Origin: Haladaptatus paucihalophilus DX253
GTDB taxonomy: Archaea; Halobacteriota; Halobacteria; Halobacteriales; Haladaptataceae
Direction: 5' to 3'
Assembly (NCBI RefSeq): GCF_000376445.1
Contig: NZ_AQXI01000001.1
Location: 1,706,962-1,770,961 of the forward strand
Length of the DNA: 64,000 nucleotides
Shown: in pieces, positions 52,378 through 62,655 of the stretch
Numbering within the stretch: the first letter of the stretch is position 1
Layout: every line of letters begins with the position of its first letter
Notes under the pieces: model-generated
What the model saw: the letters and a program-made list of their open reading frames with translations, nothing else
Told to the model about the DNA's origin: nothing
Databases searched by the model: none
Program-made: the position numbers and the translations under genes

Positions 52378-53676
52378 ATGACCACGGCCGACGCGGACGG
52401 GACCGCGCCATCGCTGTGGCGAAACCGCGACTTCCGGCGGTTCTTCGCCGGGGAGTTCGTGACGAACGCCGGGGACAGCCTCTACACCGTCGCCGTCCTG
52501 TGGCTCGTCTTCGACCTCAGCGGCTCGACGGTCCTCACGGGAATCGCCAACTCGCTGTTGTTGCTCCCGTGGCTCTTACAGATACTCGCCGGACCGGTCG
52601 TGGACAGACTCCCGCTCAAACCGGTGCTCGTGGGGGCACAAGTCCTCCAAGGCGTCGTCGTTCTCGCACTCCCGCTCGCCGCGGCGACGGGGTGGATGAG
52701 CGTCGGCGTCCTGCTCGCCGTGGTCCCGATACTGACGCTGGCGACGCTGCTGATGGCACCGATGCAGACGACGCTCGTCCCTCGCATCGTGTCCGATTCG
52801 CGGCTTTCGCGGGCGAACTCCGCGCTCGCAACCGTCACGCTCGGACTCGACATGGTGTTCGACGCGCTCGGAGGCGCGTTCATCGCCGTCTTCGGCGCGA
52901 CGACGCTGTTCCTGTTCGACTCGGCCACGTTCGCCGTCGCGGGACTGTTGTTCGCCGGTATCGCCGTCCCGAAGGTCGGCGAGAGAGGCGACAAAGCGGA
53001 GCGGACCGACGAGTCGATACTCGACTCGTACGTCGGCGACCTACGGGACGGAGCGGACGTGCTCCGCGGGAGCGTCTTCGTCGAACTGGTACTCACCACG
53101 GCGGTGGCCAACTTGGCGACCGGGGTGACGCTCGCGATTCTCCCGGCCTTCGGCGACGCGCTCGGCGGCCCCGCCGTCTACGGCCTGCTGCTCGGTGCGC
53201 TCGGCATCGGCCGACTGGTCGGCTCGCTCCTCGCGCCTTATCTCGAACGCGTTTCGTACGGACGGCTGCTCATGGTCGGCCACTCGGTGGCCGCGTGCTG
53301 CTGGCTCGCAGCGGTGTACGCGCCGAAGACGACGCTCACCGTCGTTCTCTTCGGACTCGCGTGGGTGCCAGCGGGCATCAGCGGCGTGCTCACGGCGACG
53401 CTGAACCAGACCGTGTTTCCGGCCGACCGCCTCGCCCGCGTGTCGTCCATCAAGGGAACCGCCTCGGGAGCTACGCTGCCGCTCGGTTCGCTCGTCGGCG
53501 GCGTCGTCGCCGAGGTGCTGGGAACGACGACGACGATGGGACTCGCCGCGTTCGGCTTCGGGTTCACGGGACTGTACGTACTTCTACGACCGCGGCTCCG
53601 AAATCTCCCCGCCGTCGCGGACGCCGACCCGGCGGCGTTCGACGTGACGGTCGCGTCTGACCGTCACGGGGAGTGA
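52378..53676 (+). CDS. MFS transporter (EntS/MFS_3-like exporter), second copy
   Basis: The transporter has 432 residues with about 12 helices. The N-terminus LWRNRDFRRFFAGEFVTNAG matches the exporter at 38585-39934 closely (LFRNRTFTRLFVGRLITNAG). Further features are GPVVDRLPLKPVLVGAQ and LAWVPAGISGVLTATLNQTV. A short charged loop (about 200-222) separates the halves. A Shine-Dalgarno GGAGGTGG precedes the ATG. The substrate is unknown. Confidence 0.87.
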   Translation: MTTADADGTAPSLWRNRDFRRFFAGEFVTNAGDSLYTVAVLWLVFDLSGSTVLTGIANSLLLLPWLLQILAGPVVDRLPLKPVLVGAQVLQGVVVLALPLAAATGWMSVGVLLAVVPILTLATLLMAPMQTTLVPRIVSDSRLSRANSALATVTLGLDMVFDALGGAFIAVFGATTLFLFDSATFAVAGLLFAGIAVPKVGERGDKAERTDESILDSYVGDLRDGADVLRGSVFVELVLTTAVANLATGVTLAILPAFGDALGGPAVYGLLLGALGIGRLVGSLLAPYLERVSYGRLLMVGHSVAACCWLAAVYAPKTTLTVVLFGLAWVPAGISGVLTATLNQTVFPADRLARVSSIKGTASGATLPLGSLVGGVVAEVLGTTTTMGLAAFGFGFTGLYVLLRPRLRNLPAVADADPAAFDVTVASDRHGE

Positions 53677-53882
53677 CACGGGTCTCGACCCGGACGCCGT
53701 TTCGAAGCGGTATCGACAATCGAACGAGGTGGATCATTTCGTATAGCACTATCCGATACATCCCTGGATTCGGACCGCACACAGATATCCGTCCGTAGAC
53801 GGCCGTTCCATCCGAAATCGGTGCAATCGCTCGGGAACGGTGCAAGTCAAAAAAGCCGCAAAAGTCGTTCGCGTCGTCCGTT

Positions 53883-56303
53883 TCAGTACGACTCGCTCGT
53901 GTAGAGCGCGCCGCTGTCGTCGTAGACGGACACCGTGTCGCCGCCGTTATTCCAGATCGCGGTACCGGTGTTGCCCCAGTAGAGGTCGGAACTCGTGTCC
54001 GAACCGGTTCCGGTGTGAAGCGTCACCTGCGCGCCCGCGTCGAGCGTGAAGCCGCTCGGGAAGGCGTAGGTGTGGGCGGCTTCGTCCTCGACGGTCCACC
54101 CCGAGAGGTCGATGGAACCAGTTCCGGGATTCTCGAAGACGACGTACTCGTCGTTGAGGTTGTTGTTGTCGTTGCCCGCCGCGTCCTCGTGGATTTGAGC
54201 GATGGAGAGGTCGCCGCTGCCGCTACCGCCGTCGCCGCCGCCGGTCGAGCCGTCGTAGGCGTCGAACAGCGGGAAAGAGGTGTCGAAGACCGTCGTCGTC
54301 GGGATGCCCGAATCGCCGTTGACGTTGTTCGTGCCGTCGGTCACGTGGTCGCCGTTGATTCGGAGGTCGGTTCCGAGCGCGGACGCGAGGTCGTTCAGGT
54401 TGGTGCGTGCACCCGACGGTGCCGTGCCAGCGCCGACGAGGACCACCGCGCCGCCGTCCGCGACGAACGAGGTGAGCGCGTCGATTTCGGCGCTGGTGAA
54501 CGCGTCGGCGGGCGTGGTGACGACGATGGCCTGCCAGCGCGAGAGGTCGAAGGTGTCGAGGTCGTTCGCCTGGTCGAACGAGAGGTCCACGCCTTCGAGG
54601 TAGCGCTGGTAGTACGCCGCGTCGTCGTTGGAGACGGCGTAGCTCGCGTCGAACTGACCGTGGCCACCGTCGATGAGGATGTCCCCGCTTCGGTCGCTCA
54701 CGTAGTCGATGAGGTTCGTGAGGAAGACGAAGTTCTCGTAGTCCGACGTATCGACGGCGAAACCTTCGGAGCTCTCGTAGCTCTCGTCGATGAGCGGACT
54801 ACCGACCACGGCCACGTTGGCGGCGTCGTCCACCGCCGCGAGCGGGATGTCGCCGCTATAGGTGTAGCCGCCGGACTGGGTAGCGGTGCTCTCCGCGTAA
54901 ATCGGGACGCGGGAATCGCTCACGCCGCCGGAGGGGGTCTTGACGCTGGCGGCTTGCGGGAGGAAGAGGTCGTTCACCGCCCGGTTTCGGATTTCCGAGG
55001 AGGCGTCGGGGTCGCTCTGTCCCCAGACGCCCGTGCCGTTCGACTGCGCGGTGTCTTCCGCGCGCCAAATGTCGTCGTGGTACGAGGAACCGGAACCGTA
55101 CACGCGGGCGTTACCGGTTTCGACGGCGCGGAGGTTGTAGAAGTCGTCGCGGGTGCCGTCGCCCGTGGCGTCGTAGTGGATGTAACCGAGCACGCGGCCG
55201 TAGGTGTCGCGGAGCGGTTCGTTCTGGTCGAACGAGAGTTCGACGGTCGCGCCGCCCAGTTCGCTCTTGCCGAAGTCGGTGGCGTTCGATCCCCACGTCT
55301 GGAGGTAGGTCATCGATTCGATGCCTTCCCACTCCTGAATCCGCTCGGCGGAGCTGTTCGACGCCTTCTCCGGCGTGTCGATGCCGAGGATTCGGATGCT
55401 CTCGGTCGAACCGTCCGCGAACTGCACCGTCACCGTGTCGCCGTCCGAGACTTTGGTGACGTCGACGGTGTAGGTCTTGCTCTTGTCCAGTCCCAACCCG
55501 TCGCGGTCGGTGAAGTAGTCGAACGCGGTGTTGAACTGGCTGGTGAGCGGTTTGTAATCCGCGCCGCCGTTGTTCGAGGTGTCGAGCACCTCGTCGTCGT
55601 TGAATCGGAAGGAAAGACCCAGATAGCTGGCGAAGTCGTTCAGGTTGGCCGTGGTATCGTTGTCGTTGTAGTCGGATTGGTCGTGGACGAACAGCGTACC
55701 GCCGCCCGCGACGAAGGTGGCGAGGTCGTCGAGTTCCGAACTGGAGAACGCGGTGCTCGGCGACGTGATGACCGCCGCGTCGGCGCTCCCGAGTTCGGCC
55801 GAGAGGTTCGAGGTGGCCGTGACCGTGTAGCCGTTGTTCTCGGCGTAGCTCTCGAACTTGGAGAACGACGCGAGGTCGTAGTACTGGCCGTGACCTTCGT
55901 CGAAGAGGACGGTACCTGACCCGCCGAGTTCGGCGTCCCACGCGTTGAGGACGAACTCCTCGTTGCCCTGTTGCCAGTTCGTGCCGTCCTCGACCAGCAT
56001 CGACCCGAACGCGACGACGTTCGAGTCGGAGACGACCAGCGGGATGGGCGTTCCGCTGCTGTAGAGTGTCGCGTCGCCGTTCGAGTCGGCGTCGTGATTC
56101 GTGGCGGTGTCCTCCGCCCACACCGCGATAATGGAACTGTCGGTCAACTCGCCGCCGCTGGCGTCGAGGAAACTCGACGTCGAGTGACAGACGAGGGGTG
56201 GAATATCGCCCGAAGCGGCGCGTACTTCGGAGCTGAGGGTTGTGGTGATCGGTCCCGTTGCGGTTGCCGCCGCGAGCGCTGACATGAACGTTCGTCTTCG
56301 CAT
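53883..56303 (-). CDS. Secreted multidomain protein: thermonuclease, two GATase-like (DUF4350) domains, lamin-tail domain
   Basis: An 806-residue exported protein. The Tat signal is MRRRTFMSALAAATATGPIT. A DUF4350-like domain (about 130-270) has FDEGHGQYYDLASF and VAGGGTLFVHDQSD. A staphylococcal-nuclease domain (about 276-435) has its catalytic features: VSDGDTVTVQFADG, RILGIDTPE and RDTYGRVLGYI. A second DUF4350-like domain (about 495-680) has IDGGHGQFDASYAV and FVADGGAVVLVGAG. After a Gly/Ser/Asp linker comes a lamin-tail domain (about 700-806): DEYVVFENPGTGSIDLSGWT. A secreted nuclease for DNA breakdown is the most likely role. Confidence 0.88.
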   Translation of the reverse strand: MRRRTFMSALAAATATGPITTTLSSEVRAASGDIPPLVCHSTSSFLDASGGELTDSSIIAVWAEDTATNHDADSNGDATLYSSGTPIPLVVSDSNVVAFGSMLVEDGTNWQQGNEEFVLNAWDAELGGSGTVLFDEGHGQYYDLASFSKFESYAENNGYTVTATSNLSAELGSADAAVITSPSTAFSSSELDDLATFVAGGGTLFVHDQSDYNDNDTTANLNDFASYLGLSFRFNDDEVLDTSNNGGADYKPLTSQFNTAFDYFTDRDGLGLDKSKTYTVDVTKVSDGDTVTVQFADGSTESIRILGIDTPEKASNSSAERIQEWEGIESMTYLQTWGSNATDFGKSELGGATVELSFDQNEPLRDTYGRVLGYIHYDATGDGTRDDFYNLRAVETGNARVYGSGSSYHDDIWRAEDTAQSNGTGVWGQSDPDASSEIRNRAVNDLFLPQAASVKTPSGGVSDSRVPIYAESTATQSGGYTYSGDIPLAAVDDAANVAVVGSPLIDESYESSEGFAVDTSDYENFVFLTNLIDYVSDRSGDILIDGGHGQFDASYAVSNDDAAYYQRYLEGVDLSFDQANDLDTFDLSRWQAIVVTTPADAFTSAEIDALTSFVADGGAVVLVGAGTAPSGARTNLNDLASALGTDLRINGDHVTDGTNNVNGDSGIPTTTVFDTSFPLFDAYDGSTGGGDGGSGSGDLSIAQIHEDAAGNDNNNLNDEYVVFENPGTGSIDLSGWTVEDEAAHTYAFPSGFTLDAGAQVTLHTGTGSDTSSDLYWGNTGTAIWNNGGDTVSVYDDSGALYTSESY

Positions 56304-56420
56304 CGCTTCGAAAATACAGCTAGTAAGATATAAATTATTCTGTTTTATCTTAGTATTTAATCTTCTACGCCCTCATATATTTAGATATTTGTAGAAAATA
56401 TCCGTCCGTAGCACAATAGT

Positions 56421-56702
56421 TCACACGGACTCCGCGGGGTCGTATTCGTCCGCCATACGTTCGGCTTCAGTCGCGTATCGCTCGCGCGTCTCCGGGTCAT
56501 CGACCGCCCCGAGTTGGTTCGGCGACACGTCGAGTGCGGCGGTCGTTTCCCGCGCGGCACCGGTAAAACTCGTGAGTGCACGCTCCTTCCGGAAGTAGCG
56601 CGACCCGTCGGGGGTCGCGTAGACGAGGATGATGAGGTTCTGTTCGTCGTCCGAATACGTCCGTTCGACCAACCAGACGCGCACGTCGGTATCGTCGTCC
56701 AT
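56421..56702 (-). CDS. Conserved small protein (93 aa)
   Basis: The ATG start MDDDTDVRVWLVERTYSDDE gives 93 residues; a GTG 18 bases earlier is possible. It is mixed alpha/beta, rich in Asp and Glu (LIILVYATPDGSRYFRKERA, DVSPNQLGAVDDPETRERYA). No signal or membrane segment. It is divergent from the YkgJ-type gene and next to the secreted nuclease gene. Family not recognised. Confidence 0.72.
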   Translation of the reverse strand: MDDDTDVRVWLVERTYSDDEQNLIILVYATPDGSRYFRKERALTSFTGAARETTAALDVSPNQLGAVDDPETRERYATEAERMADEYDPAESV

Positions 56703-56775
56703 ACGCACGATTGGTTCCACAACGGGATAGTTCCACCCGACCGTTTATGCGAACGACTACCGTACTTCGGTCGGT

Positions 56776-57633
56776 ATGGAGGTGAACTGTGAGGGATGTG
56801 CGGGTTGTTGTATCGATTGGCGCGACATCGCACCCGAAATCCCGGACCACGAACGACGCGGCGCACGAAAGCCGTTGGACGACGCCCACAATTTCGTCCC
56901 GCTCATGCGCGAGGAAGTGGTGGCGTTCGTCGAAGCGGGACTCGCCGACGCATTGACGCCGCGGCTCTGGCAGGACGATTCGGGGACGGACGTCGGCGGC
57001 GTGAAACTGGCCGCCATCGAGGGAAAGCCCGCGTTCTTTCTCGGCCTTCGCAAACCGCTCAAGCCGGTCGAGCCGTTCGACAGCGAGGAACCGAGATGGC
57101 TCCCGACCTGTGCGTTTCTCGACCCGAAAACGCTCCAGTGCCGGATTCACGACGACGACCTGTATCCGCTGGAGTGTTCGGAGTACCCCGGTCACAACCT
57201 GAAGTTGGGACAAGAGACGGAGTGTGAACGAGTCGAGGCGGCGTTCGACGGAGACCGACTGGTGGACGACGAACCGCCGGACGCGCTCTCGGGACTCCTG
57301 CTCGGACCGCAAGCCGTCGGCGAAAAAGTTTTCGTCCATCCCGAACCCGACGAACTGGCGGGAGTCGTCGAGCGCATGCGTGCGGGCGAGCTAACCGACG
57401 AGGACCGCGCACGGTTCGTCGCCACTGCCGCGGCTAATCGACCTGGGACGACGAGCATCAACCGTGAAACGTACGAAACGGTGTTAGCGACGGTACGCGA
57501 GACCGACTCGTGGGTCGGTCGGTCGATTCGTGCGTGGGAAGCGATGTCGCAAACAAAAACCGGAGTTCCGGACCCGTCGGTCGCGGAGCGAATCGAACCG
57601 GGAGCCGGTGCACCATCGCCTCCCGGTTGGTGA
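56776..57633 (+). CDS. YkgJ family cysteine cluster protein
   Basis: A 285-residue protein whose N-terminus is MEVNCEGCAGCCIDWRDIAP: Cys5, Cys8, Cys11 and Cys12 form the typical YkgJ cluster (CxxCxxCC). Further cysteines are in PTCAFLDPKTLQC near 120 and LECSEYPGH near 138. The family probably binds zinc or an Fe-S cluster; no activity is established. The C-terminus is helical with LANRPG-like loops. It is convergent with the 57657-57827 gene. Confidence 0.85.
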   Translation: MEVNCEGCAGCCIDWRDIAPEIPDHERRGARKPLDDAHNFVPLMREEVVAFVEAGLADALTPRLWQDDSGTDVGGVKLAAIEGKPAFFLGLRKPLKPVEPFDSEEPRWLPTCAFLDPKTLQCRIHDDDLYPLECSEYPGHNLKLGQETECERVEAAFDGDRLVDDEPPDALSGLLLGPQAVGEKVFVHPEPDELAGVVERMRAGELTDEDRARFVATAAANRPGTTSINRETYETVLATVRETDSWVGRSIRAWEAMSQTKTGVPDPSVAERIEPGAGAPSPPGW

Positions 57634-57656
57634 ACGAAGCGCGAAGAAGGAACGTG

Positions 57657-57827
57657 CTACTCGGACTTCATCTTCTCGAACTGCTTGAGAAGGTCTTCGG
57701 CCGAATCGCCGGAGTCGTACTCGACAGTCCCGTGATACTGCGACCGTTCGTCGTCGAAAGCCGCATCGACGGTACTGTTCTTCCGCTCACGACGTTCGTG
57801 TTCTTCTTCGTCATAGGCACCCATTGA
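57657..57827 (-). CDS. Small acidic haloarchaeal protein (DUF5786-like)
   Basis: A 56-residue protein, MSMGAYDEEEHERRERKNST, then FDDERSQYHGTVEYDSGDSA and LLKQFEKMKSE. It fits a widely conserved haloarchaeal small protein (DUF5786 from memory). The ATG six codons earlier is an alternative. It is entirely soluble and disordered-looking. Function unknown. Confidence 0.78.
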   Translation of the reverse strand, partial: SMGAYDEEEHERRERKNSTVDAAFDDERSQYHGTVEYDSGDSAEDLLKQFEKMKSE

Positions 57828-58035
57828 CATGACAACCACACTCATACTTGGCGAGGGTCAGTTATTAATGTAACGGATAATCACATTATACCTTCACGAT
57901 GGAACATCGTCAGACGGAAGGGGGAATCAGGAAAAATGGACCGAACGGGACGACGGCGAAAACGACGGAAAAGGGAGGCGGGAGAATCCCACGAGGTGCA
58001 CAACACGTAAACATTCTCGGTTACTAGGTGTCAAC

Positions 58036-59046
58036 GTGGCAAGCCCGCTCCGCTTTCGCCGCTCTACGGAGCGGTGGGACGACGACCGCATAACGACGGA
58101 GTTGTATTCGCACCTCGACTCGAACCTCGGGGCGCGTTCGACGACGCCCCACTACGTCGAACCGAACGGCTTCGAGGCGCGACGCTTCGAGATGGACAAC
58201 GGCGACGTGGCGCTGTTCGTCTGGAACGACGACCTCGCCTATTGGCTCGGGAACACCGAGACGCCGCCCGCGCTGTGGCGAACGAACAAGCACACCTTCG
58301 ACGAGGTTCCGTACCCCATCGCGCGATGGAGTCAACGCGAACTCCTCGCAGATTTGGCCGTCGAATCGCCGTGGCTGGCCGAGTACGATTACCTCTCGTG
58401 GTTCTTCCTTCCCGTCTTCTTCTCGAAGGACGGGCGGGAAACCTCGCGGGCGTTCTTCCGCAAGTACGCGGCGGGATTCCCCGACGCGACGCGCGACGAG
58501 GCGCTCTCGTTTTACGAACGGTTCCTCAGCACCGGCGCGTTGGACGACTATCGGTACACGATGGCCTCGAAACTCGGGACGAGCGAGTACTTCGACGAGA
58601 ACCGAATGAGTTCCACGATGAGCGAGTTCACCGTGGCGAAGGTGTTGACCGACGCCGGATACGACGTGGAGCCCGAAATCGAAGTGACGACCGGCCACTC
58701 GCTCGACTTTCGCGCCGACCCGCGGGACGGCGACCAGTCCTCGTTGGTCGAAGTGACCCGTCCGCGTCCACCCACGCGGCGGGCCGCCGATACACCCGTC
58801 GCGGCGGTGCGCGAGACGGCCGAAACGAAGACGAACGGGCAGTTGAGCGAACACGGCGGCGGTGCTGTGTTGTTCGTCGATTGCACCGGTTTCCGGGACG
58901 ACGAGTGGGCCGCCGTCGTCGGCGAACAACCCGGTGTTCGCCACCGACCGGCAGTCGTCTTCCGCGCTCGACCGTCCGGGCACATCGAGGCCTACGAAAA
59001 AGGGTCGGTTCCGCTCTCACTGAATCGGGCCCTCGAATGGGTCTGA
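58036..59046 (+). CDS. Conserved haloarchaeal protein (DUF5784-like), possible PD-(D/E)xK fold
   Basis: It has 336 residues and uses a GTG start; the product begins MASPLRFRRSTERWDDDRIT. The middle (about 210-260) has FTVAKVLTDAGYDVEPEIEV, then HSLDFRADPRDGDQSSLVEV with TRPRPP: an Asp near 233 and a Glu-x-Thr near 245, the layout of restriction-like nucleases (D...ExT/K). The remainder is a conserved haloarchaeal domain (YDYLSWFFLPVFFSKDGRET). The family name is recalled, not tested. Nuclease activity is inference. Confidence 0.75.
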   Translation: MASPLRFRRSTERWDDDRITTELYSHLDSNLGARSTTPHYVEPNGFEARRFEMDNGDVALFVWNDDLAYWLGNTETPPALWRTNKHTFDEVPYPIARWSQRELLADLAVESPWLAEYDYLSWFFLPVFFSKDGRETSRAFFRKYAAGFPDATRDEALSFYERFLSTGALDDYRYTMASKLGTSEYFDENRMSSTMSEFTVAKVLTDAGYDVEPEIEVTTGHSLDFRADPRDGDQSSLVEVTRPRPPTRRAADTPVAAVRETAETKTNGQLSEHGGGAVLFVDCTGFRDDEWAAVVGEQPGVRHRPAVVFRARPSGHIEAYEKGSVPLSLNRALEWV

Positions 59047-59050
59047 CAGG

Positions 59051-59335
59051 TTAGAAGGAGATCTGGTCGGGCCCGAACGTCCCCATCGTCGTGGGGTCGC
59101 GGTCGCTGTAGTGGCGGCGGCCAATCGCTTTGCTACTCAGACCGTTGTACATCGCTTCTTGTGCCTGCTGTGACGATTCGTACGTCTCGTTCCCGACGCG
59201 GTTGAACACCTCTTCGAGCGTTTCGGTGCCGTTGGGGAGGTCGATAGTGTAGTCGCCGTGGGACGCGATCAACCGCTCCGTGTCGGTCGGATACTGGTGT
59301 GAGTCGAGCAGTTGGCTTGCCTGTTTCAGCGTCAT
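59051..59335 (-). CDS. Conserved small haloarchaeal protein (DUF5789-like)
   Basis: A 94-residue protein, MTLKQASQLLDSHQYPTDTE. It has IDLPNGTETLEEVFNRVGNE and a conserved C-terminus IGRRHYSDRDPTTMGTFGPD, typical of the haloarchaeal DUF5789 family (from memory). Helical and soluble. It converges on the DUF5784-like gene, with five bases between stops. Confidence 0.8.
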   Translation of the reverse strand: MTLKQASQLLDSHQYPTDTERLIASHGDYTIDLPNGTETLEEVFNRVGNETYESSQQAQEAMYNGLSSKAIGRRHYSDRDPTTMGTFGPDQISF

Positions 59336-59514
59336 TACGAGAGGTCATACAGTAAAGTTCATTATAAACTTTGTCGGCAAGGGTCATAGGAGAATATAAG
59401 GATGTACAATCAGTATAAACTCGGGGGCGTCTCGGGTTTTTATCATGGAAGACGGTGGGTTAAAGACGGTGACCGAACCACAAACACCTTCGTCGGAGCC
59501 GCCCGACAGGGAGT

Positions 59515-60303
59515 ATGAGCGTTTTCGCGGACCTTCACGTCCACACGACCAACTCCGACGGCGCGATGGAATTATCCGAGGTTCCGTCGGCCGCCCGGTC
59601 GGCGGGCGTCTCGGTCGTCGCAATCACCGACCACGATAGACTTCACCCCGACCTGCCGACGCCGGTCTCCGTCGTGGACGGCATCACGGTCGTCCACGGC
59701 ATCGAACTCCGGGTCGAAGCACCGGACGGACAGCACCTCGACCTGCTCGGCTACGGCGTCTATCCGACGCCGGAACTCGCCGACGAGTTGGAGCGTCTGC
59801 AGACCGACCGAAAACAGCGCGGCCAAGCCATCATCGATTGCGTCGAGGACCGTCTCGGGATTTCCCTCGACCTCGAATCGCGCGAGGGGTTGGGACGGCC
59901 GCACATCGCCCGAGCCATCGCCGCGCATCCGGAGACGAAGTACGGTTTCTCCGACGCATTCGAGGAACTAATCGGAACCGATAGGCCGTGTTACGTCGCC
60001 CGAGACGTGTCGAGTTTCGAGCGCGGCGTCGAACTCCTCTCGGAAGCGAGCGGCCTCGTCGGACTGGCCCACCCGTACCGGTACGACGACCCGCGGTCGG
60101 CGCTCGACCTGACGAGCGAGTTGGACGCCGTGGAGCGATACTATCCCTACGGACGCGAGGTGGACACGCGACCGATAGAACGCGCCATCGCCGACAACAA
60201 CCTCGTACCGACTGGCGGAAGCGACGCTCACGAGGACGTGCTCGGGAAAGCGGGACTTTCGAAGGAAGAGTATCGTCATTTCAGAAGCGCAGTGACGCTC
60301 TGA
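59515..60303 (+). CDS. PHP-domain metal-dependent phosphoesterase
   Basis: This 262-residue protein is a PHP domain: MSVFADLHVHTTNSDGAMEL with HxH metal motif, ITDHDRLHPD near 40, GIELRVEAPDGQHLDLLGYG near 68, LVGLAHPYRYDD near 180 and GGSDAHEDVLGKAG near 235. The family cleaves phosphodiesters or nucleoside 3',5'-bisphosphates. It stands alone between small proteins. The ATG is at 59515, with no strong ribosome site. Confidence 0.9.
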   Translation: MSVFADLHVHTTNSDGAMELSEVPSAARSAGVSVVAITDHDRLHPDLPTPVSVVDGITVVHGIELRVEAPDGQHLDLLGYGVYPTPELADELERLQTDRKQRGQAIIDCVEDRLGISLDLESREGLGRPHIARAIAAHPETKYGFSDAFEELIGTDRPCYVARDVSSFERGVELLSEASGLVGLAHPYRYDDPRSALDLTSELDAVERYYPYGREVDTRPIERAIADNNLVPTGGSDAHEDVLGKAGLSKEEYRHFRSAVTL

Positions 60304-60361
60304 CGTCGGTTCGGCGTCCCGGAGCGGTGGGTTCAATTTCGTGGAACCCATAGCCAGTCCC

Positions 60362-60568
60362 ATGCGGTGTCACTACTGTGATCGGGAAGCGACGTTCGAA
60401 CCCGAGATGGACGGCGTGGTGGTCGGCCTCTGCGACGACCACTTTCGAGAGCAGTTCGAATCGCTCTCGGAGTCGGACGTGATGGAAAACTTGCAGCGAG
60501 AACTCGGCGTAGACGGAGTAGACGGAATTGACGGAGTAGACGGGTCGGACGGCGCGGACGAACGTTAG
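60362..60568 (+). CDS. Small zinc-finger protein with (V/I)DG repeat tail (DUF6757-like)
   Basis: The 68-residue protein starts MRCHYCDREATFEPEMDGVV. Zinc ligands CHYC (3-6) and CDDHF (29-33) are visible. The last 20 residues are a repeat of VDG, IDG and SDG units, coded by GTAGACGGA-type DNA repeats (60510-60560). Its stop codon overlaps that of the next gene by 4 bases. The family name is recalled, not tested. Confidence 0.78.
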   Translation: MRCHYCDREATFEPEMDGVVVGLCDDHFREQFESLSESDVMENLQRELGVDGVDGIDGVDGSDGADER

Positions 60569-60951
60569 TTTTCGACGCTCGCGGTAAACGAGAGTTCGTC
60601 GTATCGATACGAGGAAGCGGTGCCGAGCGACGAGAGCGCGTCGGTAGCCGATTCAGGGGGGATTCGGACGCGAACCGTTCGAATACCGTCCCGAAAGAGA
60701 TAGGAAAGTCCCGTTCTGAGCGGTGCCGTCAGGTCCGTATCGGCCACCGGCGTCGAACGCGTTCGGGAGGGTTCTTCGACGGACAGAACGAGCGATGCGC
60801 CGCCGCCGGTGACGGTGTAGACGGTGAGCGTGTCGTCCTCGTGTTCCGTGCCGAGGACGTCAACGGGTTCGAACGGAACCTCAACGTCGTCGAGGTCGAG
60901 GTCGAGAACGTCGTCTTCCTCTCTTCCGATAGTCGGACCCACGGCTACCAC
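60565..60951 (-). CDS. Conserved hypothetical protein (128 aa)
   Basis: The longest frame starts at a GTG (60951); a second GTG three codons later is also possible. The 128-residue product is mixed alpha/beta: DVLDLDLDDVEVPFEPVDVL, then YTVTGGGASLVLSVEE and VRIPPESATDALSSLGTA. Acidic N-terminus, no signal peptide. It ends inside the tail of the 60362-60568 gene. No family recognised. Confidence 0.65.
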   Translation of the reverse strand: MVAVGPTIGREEDDVLDLDLDDVEVPFEPVDVLGTEHEDDTLTVYTVTGGGASLVLSVEEPSRTRSTPVADTDLTAPLRTGLSYLFRDGIRTVRVRIPPESATDALSSLGTASSYRYDELSFTASVEN

Positions 60952-61051
60952 CGCCCCACGGAGGTTGGAGGGCTTCGAAGATTCATACAGCTAGTTGTGA
61001 GCCGATATATAAATAACCGCGGATAACACAAAAGAGGATTTTCGCTTCCGC

Positions 61052-62583
<1,532 letters not shown>

Positions 62584-62655
62584 GGGCGGTTGCGTGACCA
62601 TCGTGACGGCCATCACGATTATCGACTCGGGGGTCGTTACTCGGTCCGAACTCCC

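Noticed and set aside
49770-52385. A longer form of the XPD-like helicase starting near 52385
   Set aside because: The upstream part overlaps the zinc-protein gene and has no helicase motif; the GTG at 51599 directly precedes the conserved start.
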